Positions 10,841-20,205 of a stretch of DNA of 46,737 bases are shown piece by piece. This stretch comes from Bhargavaea ginsengi (GTDB taxonomy: Bacteria > Bacillota > Bacilli > Bacillales_A > Planococcaceae). A program made the position numbers and the translations under genes. The DNA is taken from positions 1-46,737 of the forward strand of contig NZ_FNZF01000009.1 in the NCBI RefSeq assembly GCF_900109165.1. Reading direction: 5' to 3'. The notes beneath the pieces were generated by a model. It had not been told where the DNA came from and ran no database searches. It was given only the letters and a program-made list of their open reading frames with translations. Every line of letters begins with the position of its first letter. Position 1 is the stretch's first letter.

Positions 10841-10898
10841 ACTGAAAAACTCACCATAGAGGGCCTGAAACGGAAATCAGCACTTTTACTTTTTCAGT
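10841..10898. repeat. Nine-base inverted repeat flanking 40 bases
   Basis: ACTGAAAAA (10841-10849) and TTTTTCAGT (10890-10898) form a perfect inverted repeat on either side of 40 bases, between the dispersed repeat and the divIC stop. It could be a weak terminator arm, the remnant of a small mobile element, or chance. No transposase is nearby. Confidence 0.35.
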
Positions 10899-10936
10899 AC
10901 ACTCGCCAATAACAGAGCTTTTTTATAAATGACGGG

Positions 10937-11371
10937 TTACTCTTCGGAGTCACCGTCTTTTTTATCTTTGTCTTTGTCTTTTTTCTCCTCGTCCGGGAGG
11001 GTGAAGATGATTTCGCCTTCTTCGGACAGGAGATATTCCTTCCTGGCGAGCTTGGCGATGTATTCCGGGTCGTCAAGTTTTTCAAGTTCAAGTTCCAGGG
11101 CTGCGCCTTCTTCCTGGAGTTTCTCCAGTTCCGCCAATGCGGCTTTTTTCTCTTCCTGCTTGGCGGCGATGGCCTGGTTTTTCTCGATGAGCGACCAGCC
11201 CATCCAGCCGAATATCAGCGCAGCGATGACAGCGAAGACGGCCAGTCTCCGGTAGAGCCGGATCTTCCGCGCTTTCTTGATCTGTTCCTTGCGTTCCCGG
11301 GCCCGGACATATTCGGTCTGGATCGGTGTGACGGGCCCATGATTGTTTGCCTGCCTGCTTTTCTGTTCCAT
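10937..11371 (-). CDS. divIC: Septum formation initiator DivIC
   Basis: DivIC is a bitopic divisome protein that works with FtsL and DivIB to activate septal peptidoglycan synthesis. The 144-residue protein has a basic cytoplasmic N-terminus (about 1-40), one transmembrane helix (about 43-62), an extracellular leucine/glutamate-rich coiled coil (about 66-98) and the family motif DDPEYIAKLARKEYLLSEEGEIIF. The tail is an unusual run of lysine and aspartate (KKDKDKDKKDGD). AGGGGGA precedes the ATG. It lies 48 bases after yabQ and may be partly cotranscribed with it, as in B. subtilis. Confidence 0.95.
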   Translation of the reverse strand: MEQKSRQANNHGPVTPIQTEYVRARERKEQIKKARKIRLYRRLAVFAVIAALIFGWMGWSLIEKNQAIAAKQEEKKAALAELEKLQEEGAALELELEKLDDPEYIAKLARKEYLLSEEGEIIFTLPDEEKKDKDKDKKDGDSEE

Positions 11372-11419
11372 CCTCGGTCCCCCTGCCTGCGTCGGAGCGC
11401 ATGATTCATCTATTATACC

Positions 11420-11923
11420 TCATGCGGACCTCTTTTTTAAGGGGAGACCGGCGAACTTGCGGCGAACTTTTCTTGACAAAGTTCCCGCTTTCCTGCGCAC
11501 TGCCCGGGCCGGCCTCCGGAAGGGACGCAGCAGAAACCGGATCAGGGTGAGAATCAGTTTAAGCGGGATACCGACTATAAAGGCAACTGTCCTCCAGACG
11601 AGGTCCAGCAGGAAGAGGATGGGCCGGATGACCAGCGCGGTGAGGAGGCGCCCGGCAAACCGGAGCGGGCGGTGAAGTGAAGATTCATAGAGCAGGACGC
11701 CTAGCAGCTGGGCAAGCAGGTCATAAAGCCGCCATTCGCCGGACCGCACCGCGAACAGGACGGAAAACGCGGCCAACCCCAAAAGCGGCCACGCCATCAG
11801 TTCGATGGCGGTGCCGGCCCGGGTGCCGCCGCCCGCCGTCCGGATCATATCGATGACGGCAGCGGCGAGGATGCCTGTCCCGACCATGGCCAGCAGGCTG
11901 AGCAGCTGATGGGAAACGATCAT
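11420..11923 (-). CDS. yabQ: Spore cortex biosynthesis membrane protein YabQ
   Basis: YabQ is a sporulation membrane protein that in B. subtilis localises around the forespore and is required for cortex formation. The 167-residue product has four to five hydrophobic segments (about 6-25, 40-60, 65-85, 92-120) and a basic C-terminal tail (RRPARAVRRKAGTLSRKVRR). It is somewhat shorter than the B. subtilis protein (about 211 residues). Its ATG overlaps the yabP stop as ATGA, so the two are translationally coupled and should share the sigma-E-type promoter in front of yabP. Confidence 0.88.
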   Translation of the reverse strand: MIVSHQLLSLLAMVGTGILAAAVIDMIRTAGGGTRAGTAIELMAWPLLGLAAFSVLFAVRSGEWRLYDLLAQLLGVLLYESSLHRPLRFAGRLLTALVIRPILFLLDLVWRTVAFIVGIPLKLILTLIRFLLRPFRRPARAVRRKAGTLSRKVRRKFAGLPLKKRSA

Positions 11924-12225
11924 CCGAATAACTTGGTAAGGATATTCCGTGAATGGCCGTCTTCATCTTCGTACTGGAGCACTTTCACGGTTCCCTCGAG
12001 GGTGAGAAGGCCCTTGTCCACGTCGAGGTGGACGATCCGGAGCCCGTCCCCCCGGATCTGGAGCTGGCCCTGAGAGGTGCGCACGATGAATTCTTCCTGG
12101 TCGAATCGGTCGATCGCTTTCACCGATGTCAGGTCCATCCTCTTGCGGTTGCGGAGTGACACGTGGTGGTCGCCCGATGGAATCTGGTAGGCGGTGCCCG
12201 GATTGTCCGACTGTTCGATCTGCAT
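11920..12225 (-). CDS. yabP: Sporulation protein YabP
   Basis: YabP is a small sporulation protein of the YabP/YqfC family; the YabP-YabQ pair is sigma-E controlled in B. subtilis. The 101-residue product has the family core HHVSLRNRKRMDLTSVKAID followed by beta-rich sequence (EFIVRTSQGQLQIRGDGL). The start at 12225 is supported by AAGGGGG nine bases upstream; an in-frame start 30 codons earlier lies within the promoter region and is rejected. The exact biochemical role is unknown; YabP may act in assembly of the forespore envelope. Confidence 0.9.
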   Translation of the reverse strand: MQIEQSDNPGTAYQIPSGDHHVSLRNRKRMDLTSVKAIDRFDQEEFIVRTSQGQLQIRGDGLRIVHLDVDKGLLTLEGTVKVLQYEDEDGHSRNILTKLFG

Positions 12226-12267
12226 CTGTTCGTTCCCCCTTTTCGCTTGTCCTTGTCCGTTCAACGC

Positions 12268-12296
12268 ATTGTATGAGCGGAAGCGGGGAAACATGA
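12268..12296 (-). promoter_or_regulatory. Predicted sigma-E promoter of yabPQ
   Basis: On the minus strand TCATGTT (12290-12296), a 14-base spacer and CATACAAT (12268-12275) lie 43 bases upstream of the yabP start. The -10 matches the sigma-E consensus CATACAMT fully and the -35 six of seven positions of KMATATT. Confidence 0.75.
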
Positions 12297-12312
12297 CCCG
12301 GGCGGCTGGAAG

Positions 12313-12354
12313 CAAAAACCGGCCCGGAACGCTGGATGCGCTCCGGGCCGGCTT
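12313..12354 (-). terminator. Rho-independent terminator after rqcP
   Basis: CCGGCCCGGA pairs with TCCGGGCCGG, and the minus strand continues into TTTTTG. It starts four bases after the rqcP stop and separates the housekeeping yabM-yabN-rqcP unit from sporulation genes yabPQ. Confidence 0.9.
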
Positions 12355-12357
12355 CTG

Positions 12358-12648
12358 TCAGTCTTCGTCGTCGATGAATTCGGGTTCGACTTTTTCAAGT
12401 TTTTCTTCTTTCAGGATCGTGAACATGTTGCCGGCTTCGTCTTTTTTAACGGAGTCCTTCAGCATGTCCACCCGGGCGGTGACCAGTTTCTGGCCAAAGC
12501 GGATGGCAAGCTCATCACTTTCTTTGACAACGCTTGATGCCTTGGCCTTTTTGCCGTTAATCGTGATGCGGCCCTGGTCCGCCACTTCCTTTGCGAGCGT
12601 GCGCCGCTTAATAAGGCGGGACACTTTCAGGAATTTATCGAGTCTCAC
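12358..12648 (-). CDS. rqcP: S4-domain ribosome quality-control protein RqcP
   Basis: RqcP (YabO, Hsp15-like) binds the large ribosomal subunit carrying a stalled peptidyl-tRNA and helps RqcH add C-terminal alanine tails. The 96-residue protein begins with an S4 RNA-binding domain (MRLDKFLKVSRLIKRRTLAKEV region through about residue 60) and ends in an acidic segment. The start codon is GTG, immediately after the yabN stop, with GGAGAGG overlapping the end of yabN, so translation is coupled. The gene position after yabN matches B. subtilis. Confidence 0.95.
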   Translation of the reverse strand: MRLDKFLKVSRLIKRRTLAKEVADQGRITINGKKAKASSVVKESDELAIRFGQKLVTARVDMLKDSVKKDEAGNMFTILKEEKLEKVEPEFIDDED

Positions 12649-14109
12649 TTACATCCTCTCCAATCGTTTCGCTTCGTCCCAGAACGCATCGAGTTCGTCG
12701 AGCGTGTAGTCTGCAAAACGGCCCCTGCCTTCCCGGATCCGTTCTTCGACATGGGTGAAGCGCCTTCTGAACTTGCGGTTGGCGCCGGCCATCGCCTCTT
12801 CGGGCGATACCTTATAATAACGGGCGAGATTGACGAGCGTGAACAGCACGTCGCCGAACTCATCGGTCCGCTCGCCTTCTCCCCCATTCTCCGCAGCCTG
12901 GCGGAATTCCTGCCATTCCTCGTCAAACTTCTCCCAGGCTCCCGCCTCATCCGGCCAGGTGAATCCGTGCCTGGCGGCTTCCTTCTGGTAGTTGTATGAC
13001 GTAAGGAGGGAGGACGCGTAGCGCTCCTGACCGTCCAGGACCGAGCCGGCCTCTCCGGCCTTTTCCTTCTCCTTGATCGCCTGCCAGTTGCTGACTACGG
13101 CATCGGCATCCTCAGCGTCTGCATCTCCGAACACATGAGGATGGCGGCGGATCATTTTTTCCGCCACCGTCTCGAGCACATCCTCCATCTGGAAGTAGCC
13201 GTCGTCCTCGCCGATCTGTGCGTGGAGGAACACCTGCAGAAGCACATCGCCCAATTCGCCGATAATGCCGTCATCGTCACCGTCATCAATTGCCTGGACG
13301 AGCTCATGTGCTTCTTCGATCATGTACTTTCTGAGCGACTCATGGGTTTGTTCCCGGTCCCACGGGCAGCCTTCCGGGCTTCTCAGGATCCGGATGATCT
13401 CGCGGAACGCGTCCCATTCTTTCAGCCGGCCTTCAAGCCGGTCGGCAGGAGGAATATAGACCGTCATCAGATTGCTGGTCTCCACCGTCCGGTCCAGTTC
13501 ATAAAGCGGAACGGTGACAAGTTTTTCTTCAGGTGAGCCTGCAGCTGTCACAATCGTCACCGGATGGTCGTCCGGATACTTTTCCATAAGTGTGAGCTTC
13601 ACATCAGATGCGCTGAACGCGTCATACACCTGCGCAATCAGGACATGCTGGTTCATCTTTACATCGTCCCGGTGCATCTCCGTGCCGTCAAGAAGCTGGA
13701 AGCCGTCGATCGGGTCGATCCGGAGCGCATTGAACACCGGATCGAGAAAACTCTGGCCGCCTTCAATGTGCAGGCGGGCCTGGCCTTCCCGCTCTGCCTC
13801 AACCAGATGCTGGACAGTCTGCTCTGCGACGAGCGGATGGCCGGGCACTGCGTACATGACCGGTTCTTTTTCGGCCAGCGCCAGGAGCGTGTCCGCGATT
13901 TCCCGGTAAACCGGCGGGAAGGTGTCATGCTTCCGATAGACGTCATCAAATGTGCGGAACGTGATGCCTTCCGCCTCGAGTTCGGCGATAACGGGGTGGT
14001 CCGCCGTCCTGACATGGACAAGTCCGGTGTTTTTCAGCTTCCTGTAGACGCCGAGCGGCAATCCGTCGAGGCCTGATGCACCGAGGCCGATCACGGTAAT
14101 TTCATTCAT
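12649..14109 (-). CDS. yabN: YabN: tetrapyrrole methylase-like plus MazG pyrophosphohydrolase fusion
   Basis: This 486-residue fusion joins an N-terminal tetrapyrrole (corrin/porphyrin) methylase-type domain (about 1-225, beginning VIGLGASGLDGLPLGVY) to a C-terminal MazG NTP pyrophosphohydrolase (about 240-486). The MazG half shows LRSPEGCPWDREQTHESL and the metal-binding EEAHE helix, with a second EEW-type repeat near residues 395-405. MazG removes aberrant or excess NTPs; the substrate of the methylase-like half is unknown. AGAGGAAG precedes the ATG. It follows the flippase gene by four bases and abuts rqcP. Confidence 0.94.
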   Translation of the reverse strand: MNEITVIGLGASGLDGLPLGVYRKLKNTGLVHVRTADHPVIAELEAEGITFRTFDDVYRKHDTFPPVYREIADTLLALAEKEPVMYAVPGHPLVAEQTVQHLVEAEREGQARLHIEGGQSFLDPVFNALRIDPIDGFQLLDGTEMHRDDVKMNQHVLIAQVYDAFSASDVKLTLMEKYPDDHPVTIVTAAGSPEEKLVTVPLYELDRTVETSNLMTVYIPPADRLEGRLKEWDAFREIIRILRSPEGCPWDREQTHESLRKYMIEEAHELVQAIDDGDDDGIIGELGDVLLQVFLHAQIGEDDGYFQMEDVLETVAEKMIRRHPHVFGDADAEDADAVVSNWQAIKEKEKAGEAGSVLDGQERYASSLLTSYNYQKEAARHGFTWPDEAGAWEKFDEEWQEFRQAAENGGEGERTDEFGDVLFTLVNLARYYKVSPEEAMAGANRKFRRRFTHVEERIREGRGRFADYTLDELDAFWDEAKRLERM

Positions 14110-14113
14110 GGGA

Positions 14114-15715
14114 TCACTTCCTCTTGGGTTTGTTCAAAAACAGCTGCAGGGCGGCAAGCCTGCGACCGAACGGGATCAGGTACCACTCCCGCTCCGACAG
14201 CACACGTGTCCTCGCGATGACCGCAAGAAACACAGCCGCACCGATCGCGACTCCGGTAAGCGCGGTAAATGTTGCGCCGATCCGCCCGGGGAGCCCGTCA
14301 AACAGCCAGATGTCGGCCAGGAGCATCCACGGAATAAGGACTGCCGCCATCATCAGTGATGCCATCGCGATCATCAGGTAAAACCTGCCTTCTGCCAGAC
14401 GCACCGGCCACACTTTCTTGAAGTAGATCAGTATTCCGGCACCGGCTGCGGCAAAACCGGCGACTCCGGCTAGGGAGGCGCCGAAGATGCCCGCCTGCGG
14501 CACGAGCAGCCAGTTGGCCGCCGTCTTGACCGCGAGGCCCAGCAAAAGCAGGAGCGCCGGCACCTTTACCCGGCCCAGCCCCTGTAAAACTGCCATTAGC
14601 GGCAAAATCAGCGACAGCTCGAATATCTGGATGCAAAACACCATGATGGCTGCCGAACCGCTCCGGGTTTCGAATAGCATTTCATTGACATACGGCAGGA
14701 CGAGGATCAGTCCGAGTGCCGCTGCCCAGCCGAACAGGAAGGCGAGCCTCCAGGCCAGTCGGATAAACGGCTCGGCCGTTCTGCCTTTTTGTTTTGCCGT
14801 GTGCGCCGCGACAAGCGGCACGATCGACAGCGATAGGGTCGAGGCAAGCAAAATGCCCATCTGGACAAGCGGCTGGCCCCGGTCGTACACACCCTTCGCC
14901 TCCATCGCGGTCTCCCGCTCCATCGTTTCCGCCATCAGATTGAATACCGTGAACGAGTCGACCATCTGGAAGAAAAGCAGAATCAGCGAACTCAGGCTCG
15001 CGGCGAGGCTGATCGCCGTCAGTTCCTTTACTACCGGCCAGGCGCGGACCGATGTTGAACGGTCACGGAAGTCCGGACGGCCCGTCCACTTCCTGAACAG
15101 GGCAAACAGAAGAAGAACGCCTGCCGCCTCGCCTGCTACCGCTCCCCACATCGCCATCTGCCCCGCCATATAAAGTGAGGCACCGGCCGAGACGACGATG
15201 AGAGTGCCCGCCAGGATGACCGTCACCCGTACCGCCTGTTCGGCCACCTGGGCGCCCGCGACCGGGGCCATGCGGCCTTCCGACTGGTAGACCCCCTTGA
15301 GAAGCGCGAGAACCGGCATGAACAGGATGACAAGCGACCCGGCCCGCAGAAGCGGGGCCAGCTGCAGGTCGCCCATCCAGCCGGTGATCATCTCTGCGCC
15401 AAAAAACAGTACAAGAAAACTTGCGCCGGACACCACAGCAAGGCATGCCAGTGCGATCCTCATGACAGCGCCGCTTTCTGCGCGGTCCCGGTCCGCCATC
15501 ACCTTGGAGACGGCAACCGCAAACCCTGCCGATGTCCACACCGTGATGATGCCGATGAACGGGTACACCTGCTGGTATATATAAAACCCCTTGTCGCCGA
15601 CCAGGTTCTGGAACGGGATGCGGTAAACCGCACTCAGGATTTTGACGATGATGCCGGCCGCCGCCAAGAGCGCCGCGCCTTTCATGAAGGTCTTCATGTT
15701 CCATTGCTGCTGCAT
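14114..15715 (-). CDS. yabM: Polysaccharide/lipid II-type flippase, SpoVB/MurJ superfamily (YabM-like)
   Basis: The 533-residue protein is almost entirely hydrophobic, with about 14 predicted transmembrane segments, and fits the MOP-superfamily flippases (SpoVB, MurJ, Wzx). The N-terminal GAALLAAAGIIVKILSAVYRIP and NLVGDKGFYIYQQVYP segments are typical of the SpoVB-like family. Members move lipid-linked glycans across the membrane; which lipid is moved here cannot be read from sequence. Position between spoVT and yabN matches B. subtilis yabM. The start at 15715 is preceded by GAAGGAAG. An ATG six codons later is possible but lacks a ribosome site. Confidence 0.88.
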   Translation of the reverse strand: MQQQWNMKTFMKGAALLAAAGIIVKILSAVYRIPFQNLVGDKGFYIYQQVYPFIGIITVWTSAGFAVAVSKVMADRDRAESGAVMRIALACLAVVSGASFLVLFFGAEMITGWMGDLQLAPLLRAGSLVILFMPVLALLKGVYQSEGRMAPVAGAQVAEQAVRVTVILAGTLIVVSAGASLYMAGQMAMWGAVAGEAAGVLLLFALFRKWTGRPDFRDRSTSVRAWPVVKELTAISLAASLSSLILLFFQMVDSFTVFNLMAETMERETAMEAKGVYDRGQPLVQMGILLASTLSLSIVPLVAAHTAKQKGRTAEPFIRLAWRLAFLFGWAAALGLILVLPYVNEMLFETRSGSAAIMVFCIQIFELSLILPLMAVLQGLGRVKVPALLLLLGLAVKTAANWLLVPQAGIFGASLAGVAGFAAAGAGILIYFKKVWPVRLAEGRFYLMIAMASLMMAAVLIPWMLLADIWLFDGLPGRIGATFTALTGVAIGAAVFLAVIARTRVLSEREWYLIPFGRRLAALQLFLNKPKRK

Positions 15716-15816
15716 GCTTCAGGCTTCCTTCTTTCCAAGAATATCCCCATTATAGCACGCCGGCAAAACGGAACATCTGCCTGCCACTGCGAGTACCCGC
15801 CATATGGCTCCCATAC

Positions 15817-15862
15817 AAAAAACCGCCGCTCCGCCGGTGATATCCGGCAAATGCGGCGGCCC
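15817..15862 (-). terminator. Rho-independent terminator after spoVT
   Basis: A long imperfect stem (GGGCCGCCGCATTTGCCGG pairing with CCGGCGGAGCGGCGG) is followed on the minus strand by six T residues. It lies about 50 bases after the spoVT stop and insulates the forespore gene from yabM. Confidence 0.85.
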
Positions 15863-15911
15863 TTTGGCCATTCTATTCGGGGCATTCCCCGTTCTTTGCA
15901 TTTGTTGGCGA

Positions 15912-16448
15912 TTACGGCTCCATCTGCTTGGCGAGGAAGTGGGCGGCGGTTTCCGCGGCCTTCACTTCGGGGTCGCCGATAAAGTGGACTTTCGACAGCA
16001 GGTAGACGGCGCCGATCGGGTCGCCGCCCGAAACGATCGGGCAAATGCATGATGACTTGATCTGCTCGTTGACGCCCGGAACCCACTCCAGGGATTTTTC
16101 ATTTTTCTCCGTGACAATCGAGCGGCCGAGCATGACTTCCTCCAGTTCACCGGAAATCCTCTTGCCCAGATAATCCTTTTTCGGGAGGCCGGCGACGGCG
16201 ATCATTTCATCGCGGTCACTGATGAGTGCCGGCGTTCCCAATGTTTCGTACAGCGTCTCAGCATATTCCTGTGCAAAGCTGCCCAACTCGCTGATCGGGG
16301 AATACTTTTTCAGGATGACCTCCCCGTCCCGGTCGGTGAAGATCTCAAGCGGGTCGCCTTCCCTGATGCGCATCGTGCGCCGGATTTCCTTTGGGATAAC
16401 TATGCGGCCGAGGTCGTCGATCCTCCTGACGATACCAGTTGCTCTCAT
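15912..16448 (-). CDS. spoVT: Forespore transcription regulator SpoVT
   Basis: SpoVT is an AbrB-family regulator that adjusts the sigma-G regulon in the forespore and affects spore properties. The 178-residue protein has an N-terminal swapped-hairpin DNA-binding domain (ATGIVRRIDDLGRIVIPKEI) closely similar to AbrB, and a C-terminal GAF-like domain (about 56-178). GCGAGG precedes the ATG. A sigma-G-type promoter lies about 45 bases upstream. The order mfd-spoVT-yabM is as in B. subtilis. It is a paralogue of abrB near 39.1 kb. Confidence 0.97.
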   Translation of the reverse strand: MRATGIVRRIDDLGRIVIPKEIRRTMRIREGDPLEIFTDRDGEVILKKYSPISELGSFAQEYAETLYETLGTPALISDRDEMIAVAGLPKKDYLGKRISGELEEVMLGRSIVTEKNEKSLEWVPGVNEQIKSSCICPIVSGGDPIGAVYLLSKVHFIGDPEVKAAETAAHFLAKQMEP

Positions 16449-16490
16449 TCGTGATGCCTCGCTTTCGACGTTCGGATAGGTCTTCGCGCT

Positions 16491-16521
16491 TATTATGCAT
16501 CACGTTTAGCCAATTTATGCA
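16491..16521 (-). promoter_or_regulatory. Predicted sigma-G promoter of spoVT
   Basis: On the minus strand TGCATA (16516-16521) and CATAATA (16491-16497) are separated by 18 bases. The -35 matches TGMATA fully; the -10 matches CATACTA at six of seven positions. It lies between the mfd stop and the spoVT start. Confidence 0.75.
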
Positions 16522-16540
16522 ATCCCACCCTGTGTATAGG

Positions 16541-19500
16541 TCACGCTTCCTGTTTTTTCGCTTCCGGCAAAATTTTCATGACGCCTTCCAGCACATCAAA
16601 CAGCGTCTTTTTTCGGGTTTTCGACCCGTCGACGGTGAGGAGCAGCCGACCGTCCTCCACATGAAAGCCGACAGCACGGCCGTACTGGAGCGTTTCTTCC
16701 ATGATCTTCGCCCCGTCCGCCTGCTGAGTTCCCGCATTTGTGAAAGAAATGATCACCCGGTCACCCTGCTGCTTGATCGATTCCACGCCGGCATCGCGTG
16801 CCCACACTTTCATCAGTGCGACTTTCAGGAGCTGCTCCGCCTCGAGCGGCAGGTCACCGAAGCGGTCGGCCATCTCATCGACGAGCTCCGAATAATCCTC
16901 CTCGCTTGCGACCGCTTTGACCCGTTTGTACATCTGGATCTTCTGGAAACCGTCGGGAATGAAGCTGTCCGGGAAGTACGCATCAATGTGCAGCGTCACT
17001 TCGACATCCGGAACGTCCTCTTCCTTGCCGTTGCCGCGTTTTTCCTCGATCGCCTCTTCGAGCATCTTCGAATACATATCAAATCCGACTGAATCGATAA
17101 AGCCGTGCTGTTGGGCGCCGAGCAGGTTCCCTGCACCCCGGATCGACAGGTCGCGCATCGCGATCTTGAAGCCGGAGCCCAGCTCGGTGAATTCCTTGAT
17201 CGCCTGCAGGCGGTTTTCCGCCACATCGGACAGAACTTTATTGCGCTGATAGAGGAAGTATGAATAGGCGACGCGGTTCGACCGGCCGACACGCCCCCTC
17301 AGCTGATACAGCTGGGCGAGGCCCATCCTGTCTGCATCATGGACGATGAGCGTATTGACGTTCGGGATGTCTACGCCGGTCTCGATGATCGTCGTCGTCA
17401 CCAGGACATCGTACTCCCCTTCCAGGAAAGCGAGGATCACCGCTTCAAGTTCCGTTTCGGACATGCGGCCGTGTGCGGTCGCGATGCGGGCTTCCGGCAC
17501 GAGCATCTGGATCTCCTCGGCCTTCCTCGCCATGTCCTCGACGCGGTTGTATAGATAGAATACCTGGCCGCCGCGCGCCATCTCGCGTTCGATCGCTTCC
17601 CTGATCAGCGGGCCGCTGTATTCCATGACATAGGTCTGGACCGGAAAACGGTTTGCCGGCGGCGTCTCCAGGACGGACAGGTCTCGGACACCGATCATCG
17701 ACATATGGAGCGTACGCGGGATCGGGGTCGCCGTCAGTGTCAGGACGTCGACATTTGCCTTCATCTGCTTGATACGCTCTTTATGCGTGACACCGAAGCG
17801 CTGCTCCTCATCAACGATGAGCAGGCCGAGATCGCGGTATTCCACATCCTTCGAAAGGAGGCGGTGCGTGCCGACCACGATGTCGACTGTACCGTCTTTC
17901 AGGCCTTTGACGGTTTCCTGATGCTCTTTTCTCGTGCCGAACCGGCTCAGCATTCGGACCTCGACCGGGAAGCCGGCAAAGCGCTCCTTCATCGTCTCGA
18001 AATGCTGCTGGGCGAGAATCGTCGTCGGAACGAGGAAAGCCACCTGCTTGCCGTCGCCGACCGCCTTGAAGGCGGCGCGGATCGCGACTTCCGTCTTGCC
18101 GTATCCCACATCGCCGCAGAGCAGCCGGTCCATCGGGCGCTCGCGCTCCATGTCCCGCTTGATCTCTTCGATCGACCTCAGCTGGTCGTCGGTCTCCTCA
18201 TACGGGAACGTCGCCTCGAACGAATGCATGAGATCGTCGTCCGGCGAGAAGGCATAGCCTTTTTCAGCCTCGCGCTTGGCATACAGCTTGATGAGGTCGT
18301 CGGCGATGTCCTTGACCGCCTTCGACACCTTGCTCTTTGTCTTTTTCCACTCGGTGCCGCCGAGCTTGTGGATTTTAGGTTCCCTGTCCTCCGAGGCGAC
18401 ATACTTCTGGATCTGGTCGATCTGGTCGACCGGCACGTACAGCTTGTCGTCCCCGCGGTAACTAATATTCAGGTAGTCCTTGTGCGTCCCGCCGACATCG
18501 AGTGTTTCGATGCCGATGTATTTCCCGATACCATGCTGGATATGGACGACGTAGTCGCCCGGTTTGATCTCGGAGTAGCTCTTGATCCGCTCGGCGTTCG
18601 ACAGCTTCTGCGGCCGCGCCTTTCTGCGGGAGCGCTGCTTGAAGAGTTCGCTGTCCGTTACGACGGCGATCTGCCGGAGTGGCAGCTCAAAGCCGTCGGA
18701 CAGGTCTCCTTCGATCAGGTGGATGCCGGGCCCCGGGACAGTTCCCTCTTTCGGAATATCCGCCTCCATGCCATAGTCTCCGAGGATAGAGCGGATCTTC
18801 TCAAGCCGCTCTCCCCCGTCAGCAAGCAGGAGCACGGTGAAGCCGCCGGCCTGCCAGCGCTCGGCTTCCGACTTCAGTAGGTTCATCTGGCCGTGGAACT
18901 GCTGCATCGGCTTGCAGGAAATCTGCACCGTATCCTTCAGGACAAGGCCCGGGAGTGATCTCGAGAACAGGGACAGATACACTTTTTTCTGTCCGGCCAT
19001 CGCGTCGATCTCTTTGAATGTATGGCTGAGACGCGCCTCATGGACCAGCTTTCCCTGGGCGATCATCTCGGTGTGCCACTCGCCCTCCTGGCGCTCCAGT
19101 GACTCGGCGACCTCGATGATCCTTCCTGCCTCGTTATAGAACAGGATGCCCTCTTGCGGGAAATAATCGCCCAGAAATGCCGTCTCACCTGCGAGAGATG
19201 CATACTTCATCACACCTTCCGGAATGTCTCCGTCCTTCATGAGCCCGATATCCGAAGTAATGTTTTCGAGGAGCGCTTCCCTTGCAGCCTCATCGCTCAC
19301 TTTCTTCAGGCTCGCTGCAAGCGCCTGTTCCAGGCGGTTCGCCGTGACGGCAAGCCTCTCCGCTGGCCAGGTGAATTCATGGGCCGGAAGGATCCTGACC
19401 TTATCCAGCCGTCCCGTGGAGCGCTGGTCGTCCGCTGAAAAGGTGCGGATCGAGTCGATCTCCGTATCAAACAGCTCGATCCGGACAGGCTCTTCCCGAT

Positions 19501-20059
19501 TGAGCGGATAAATATCCAGGATGCCGCCCCGGAGAGCGAACTCGCCCGGGGATGTCACCATCGGCTGGCGTGAAAAGCCCATTGCGACAAGATTCGCCGC
19601 CCATCCGGCAGGATCAATCTCATCGCCGGTCTCCGCTGTAAGTGCGGCATGTTCCCAATCCGCCTGTGCGGGGAGCAACTTGCGGAGTCCTGCAATCGGC
19701 GTGACGAAAATACCGGAGCCGTCCCGCATGAGGTGGTCCAGCGCCTCGATGCGCTGCGCCCGGAGTTCCGGGCTTGCCACGGACAGCTCCGCCGCCGTCA
19801 GCTCATCAGCGGGATAAAGGCGGACCGAATCTTCCCCCGACAGCCGCACAAGGTCCTCATACGTGCGCTGCGCCTGCAGCATATTCGGCTCGATGACGAG
19901 AACGGGCCGTCCCGTCTCCTTCGCCGCCAACGCAAACAGGGCGGCACGCGCGCCGCCCGCAAGGCCCGTAACCAGCTGCCGGTCACGGCCACTCTTCAGA
20001 TCGCCCAGGAGGTCCGCAATCTCCCCTCCTCCGGCCAGTACATCGAGTAACTCTTCCAT
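16541..20059 (-). CDS. mfd: Transcription-repair coupling factor
   Basis: Mfd recognises stalled RNA polymerase, removes it with a dsDNA translocase, and recruits UvrA to the lesion. The 1172-residue protein has UvrB-like N-terminal domains, the CarD-like RNA polymerase-interacting domain ([20 protein letters not shown], about 495-515), and an SF2 motor with Walker [12 protein letters not shown], the DEEQRF box, ATPIPRTL and QLRGRVGRS. The C-terminal regulatory domain binds UvrA in this family. The start at 20059 has AAAGGA with normal spacing; an ATG three codons upstream leaves no spacing. It is separated from fin by a terminator. Confidence 0.98.
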   Translation of the reverse strand: MEELLDVLAGGGEIADLLGDLKSGRDRQLVTGLAGGARAALFALAAKETGRPVLVIEPNMLQAQRTYEDLVRLSGEDSVRLYPADELTAAELSVASPELRAQRIEALDHLMRDGSGIFVTPIAGLRKLLPAQADWEHAALTAETGDEIDPAGWAANLVAMGFSRQPMVTSPGEFALRGGILDIYPLNREEPVRIELFDTEIDSIRTFSADDQRSTGRLDKVRILPAHEFTWPAERLAVTANRLEQALAASLKKVSDEAAREALLENITSDIGLMKDGDIPEGVMKYASLAGETAFLGDYFPQEGILFYNEAGRIIEVAESLERQEGEWHTEMIAQGKLVHEARLSHTFKEIDAMAGQKKVYLSLFSRSLPGLVLKDTVQISCKPMQQFHGQMNLLKSEAERWQAGGFTVLLLADGGERLEKIRSILGDYGMEADIPKEGTVPGPGIHLIEGDLSDGFELPLRQIAVVTDSELFKQRSRRKARPQKLSNAERIKSYSEIKPGDYVVHIQHGIGKYIGIETLDVGGTHKDYLNISYRGDDKLYVPVDQIDQIQKYVASEDREPKIHKLGGTEWKKTKSKVSKAVKDIADDLIKLYAKREAEKGYAFSPDDDLMHSFEATFPYEETDDQLRSIEEIKRDMERERPMDRLLCGDVGYGKTEVAIRAAFKAVGDGKQVAFLVPTTILAQQHFETMKERFAGFPVEVRMLSRFGTRKEHQETVKGLKDGTVDIVVGTHRLLSKDVEYRDLGLLIVDEEQRFGVTHKERIKQMKANVDVLTLTATPIPRTLHMSMIGVRDLSVLETPPANRFPVQTYVMEYSGPLIREAIEREMARGGQVFYLYNRVEDMARKAEEIQMLVPEARIATAHGRMSETELEAVILAFLEGEYDVLVTTTIIETGVDIPNVNTLIVHDADRMGLAQLYQLRGRVGRSNRVAYSYFLYQRNKVLSDVAENRLQAIKEFTELGSGFKIAMRDLSIRGAGNLLGAQQHGFIDSVGFDMYSKMLEEAIEEKRGNGKEEDVPDVEVTLHIDAYFPDSFIPDGFQKIQMYKRVKAVASEEDYSELVDEMADRFGDLPLEAEQLLKVALMKVWARDAGVESIKQQGDRVIISFTNAGTQQADGAKIMEETLQYGRAVGFHVEDGRLLLTVDGSKTRKKTLFDVLEGVMKILPEAKKQEA

Positions 20060-20165
20060 GGGTTCCATCCTTTCAGAAAAACAAGCATTCTTGATTTATC
20101 AGATTCCCGTTCTGCGGGAAAGTAGTCGGATTCCGGTGCGTCATGGCCGGTGTGTCCCAAACGCA

Positions 20166-20198
20166 GAAAAAGCCTTGGACACCGGCGGGTGCCAAAGC
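20166..20198 (-). terminator. Rho-independent terminator after fin
   Basis: GCTTTGGCACC pairs with GGTGTCCAAGGC (one bulge, four-base loop) and the minus strand continues into five T residues. It starts eight bases after the fin stop codon. Confidence 0.75.
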
Positions 20199-20205
20199 AA
20201 CGGCA

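Noticed and set aside
17705-18880. 391-codon plus-strand frame opposite mfd
   Set aside because: It is the antisense of the Mfd motor and CarD-like domains; no independent signals.
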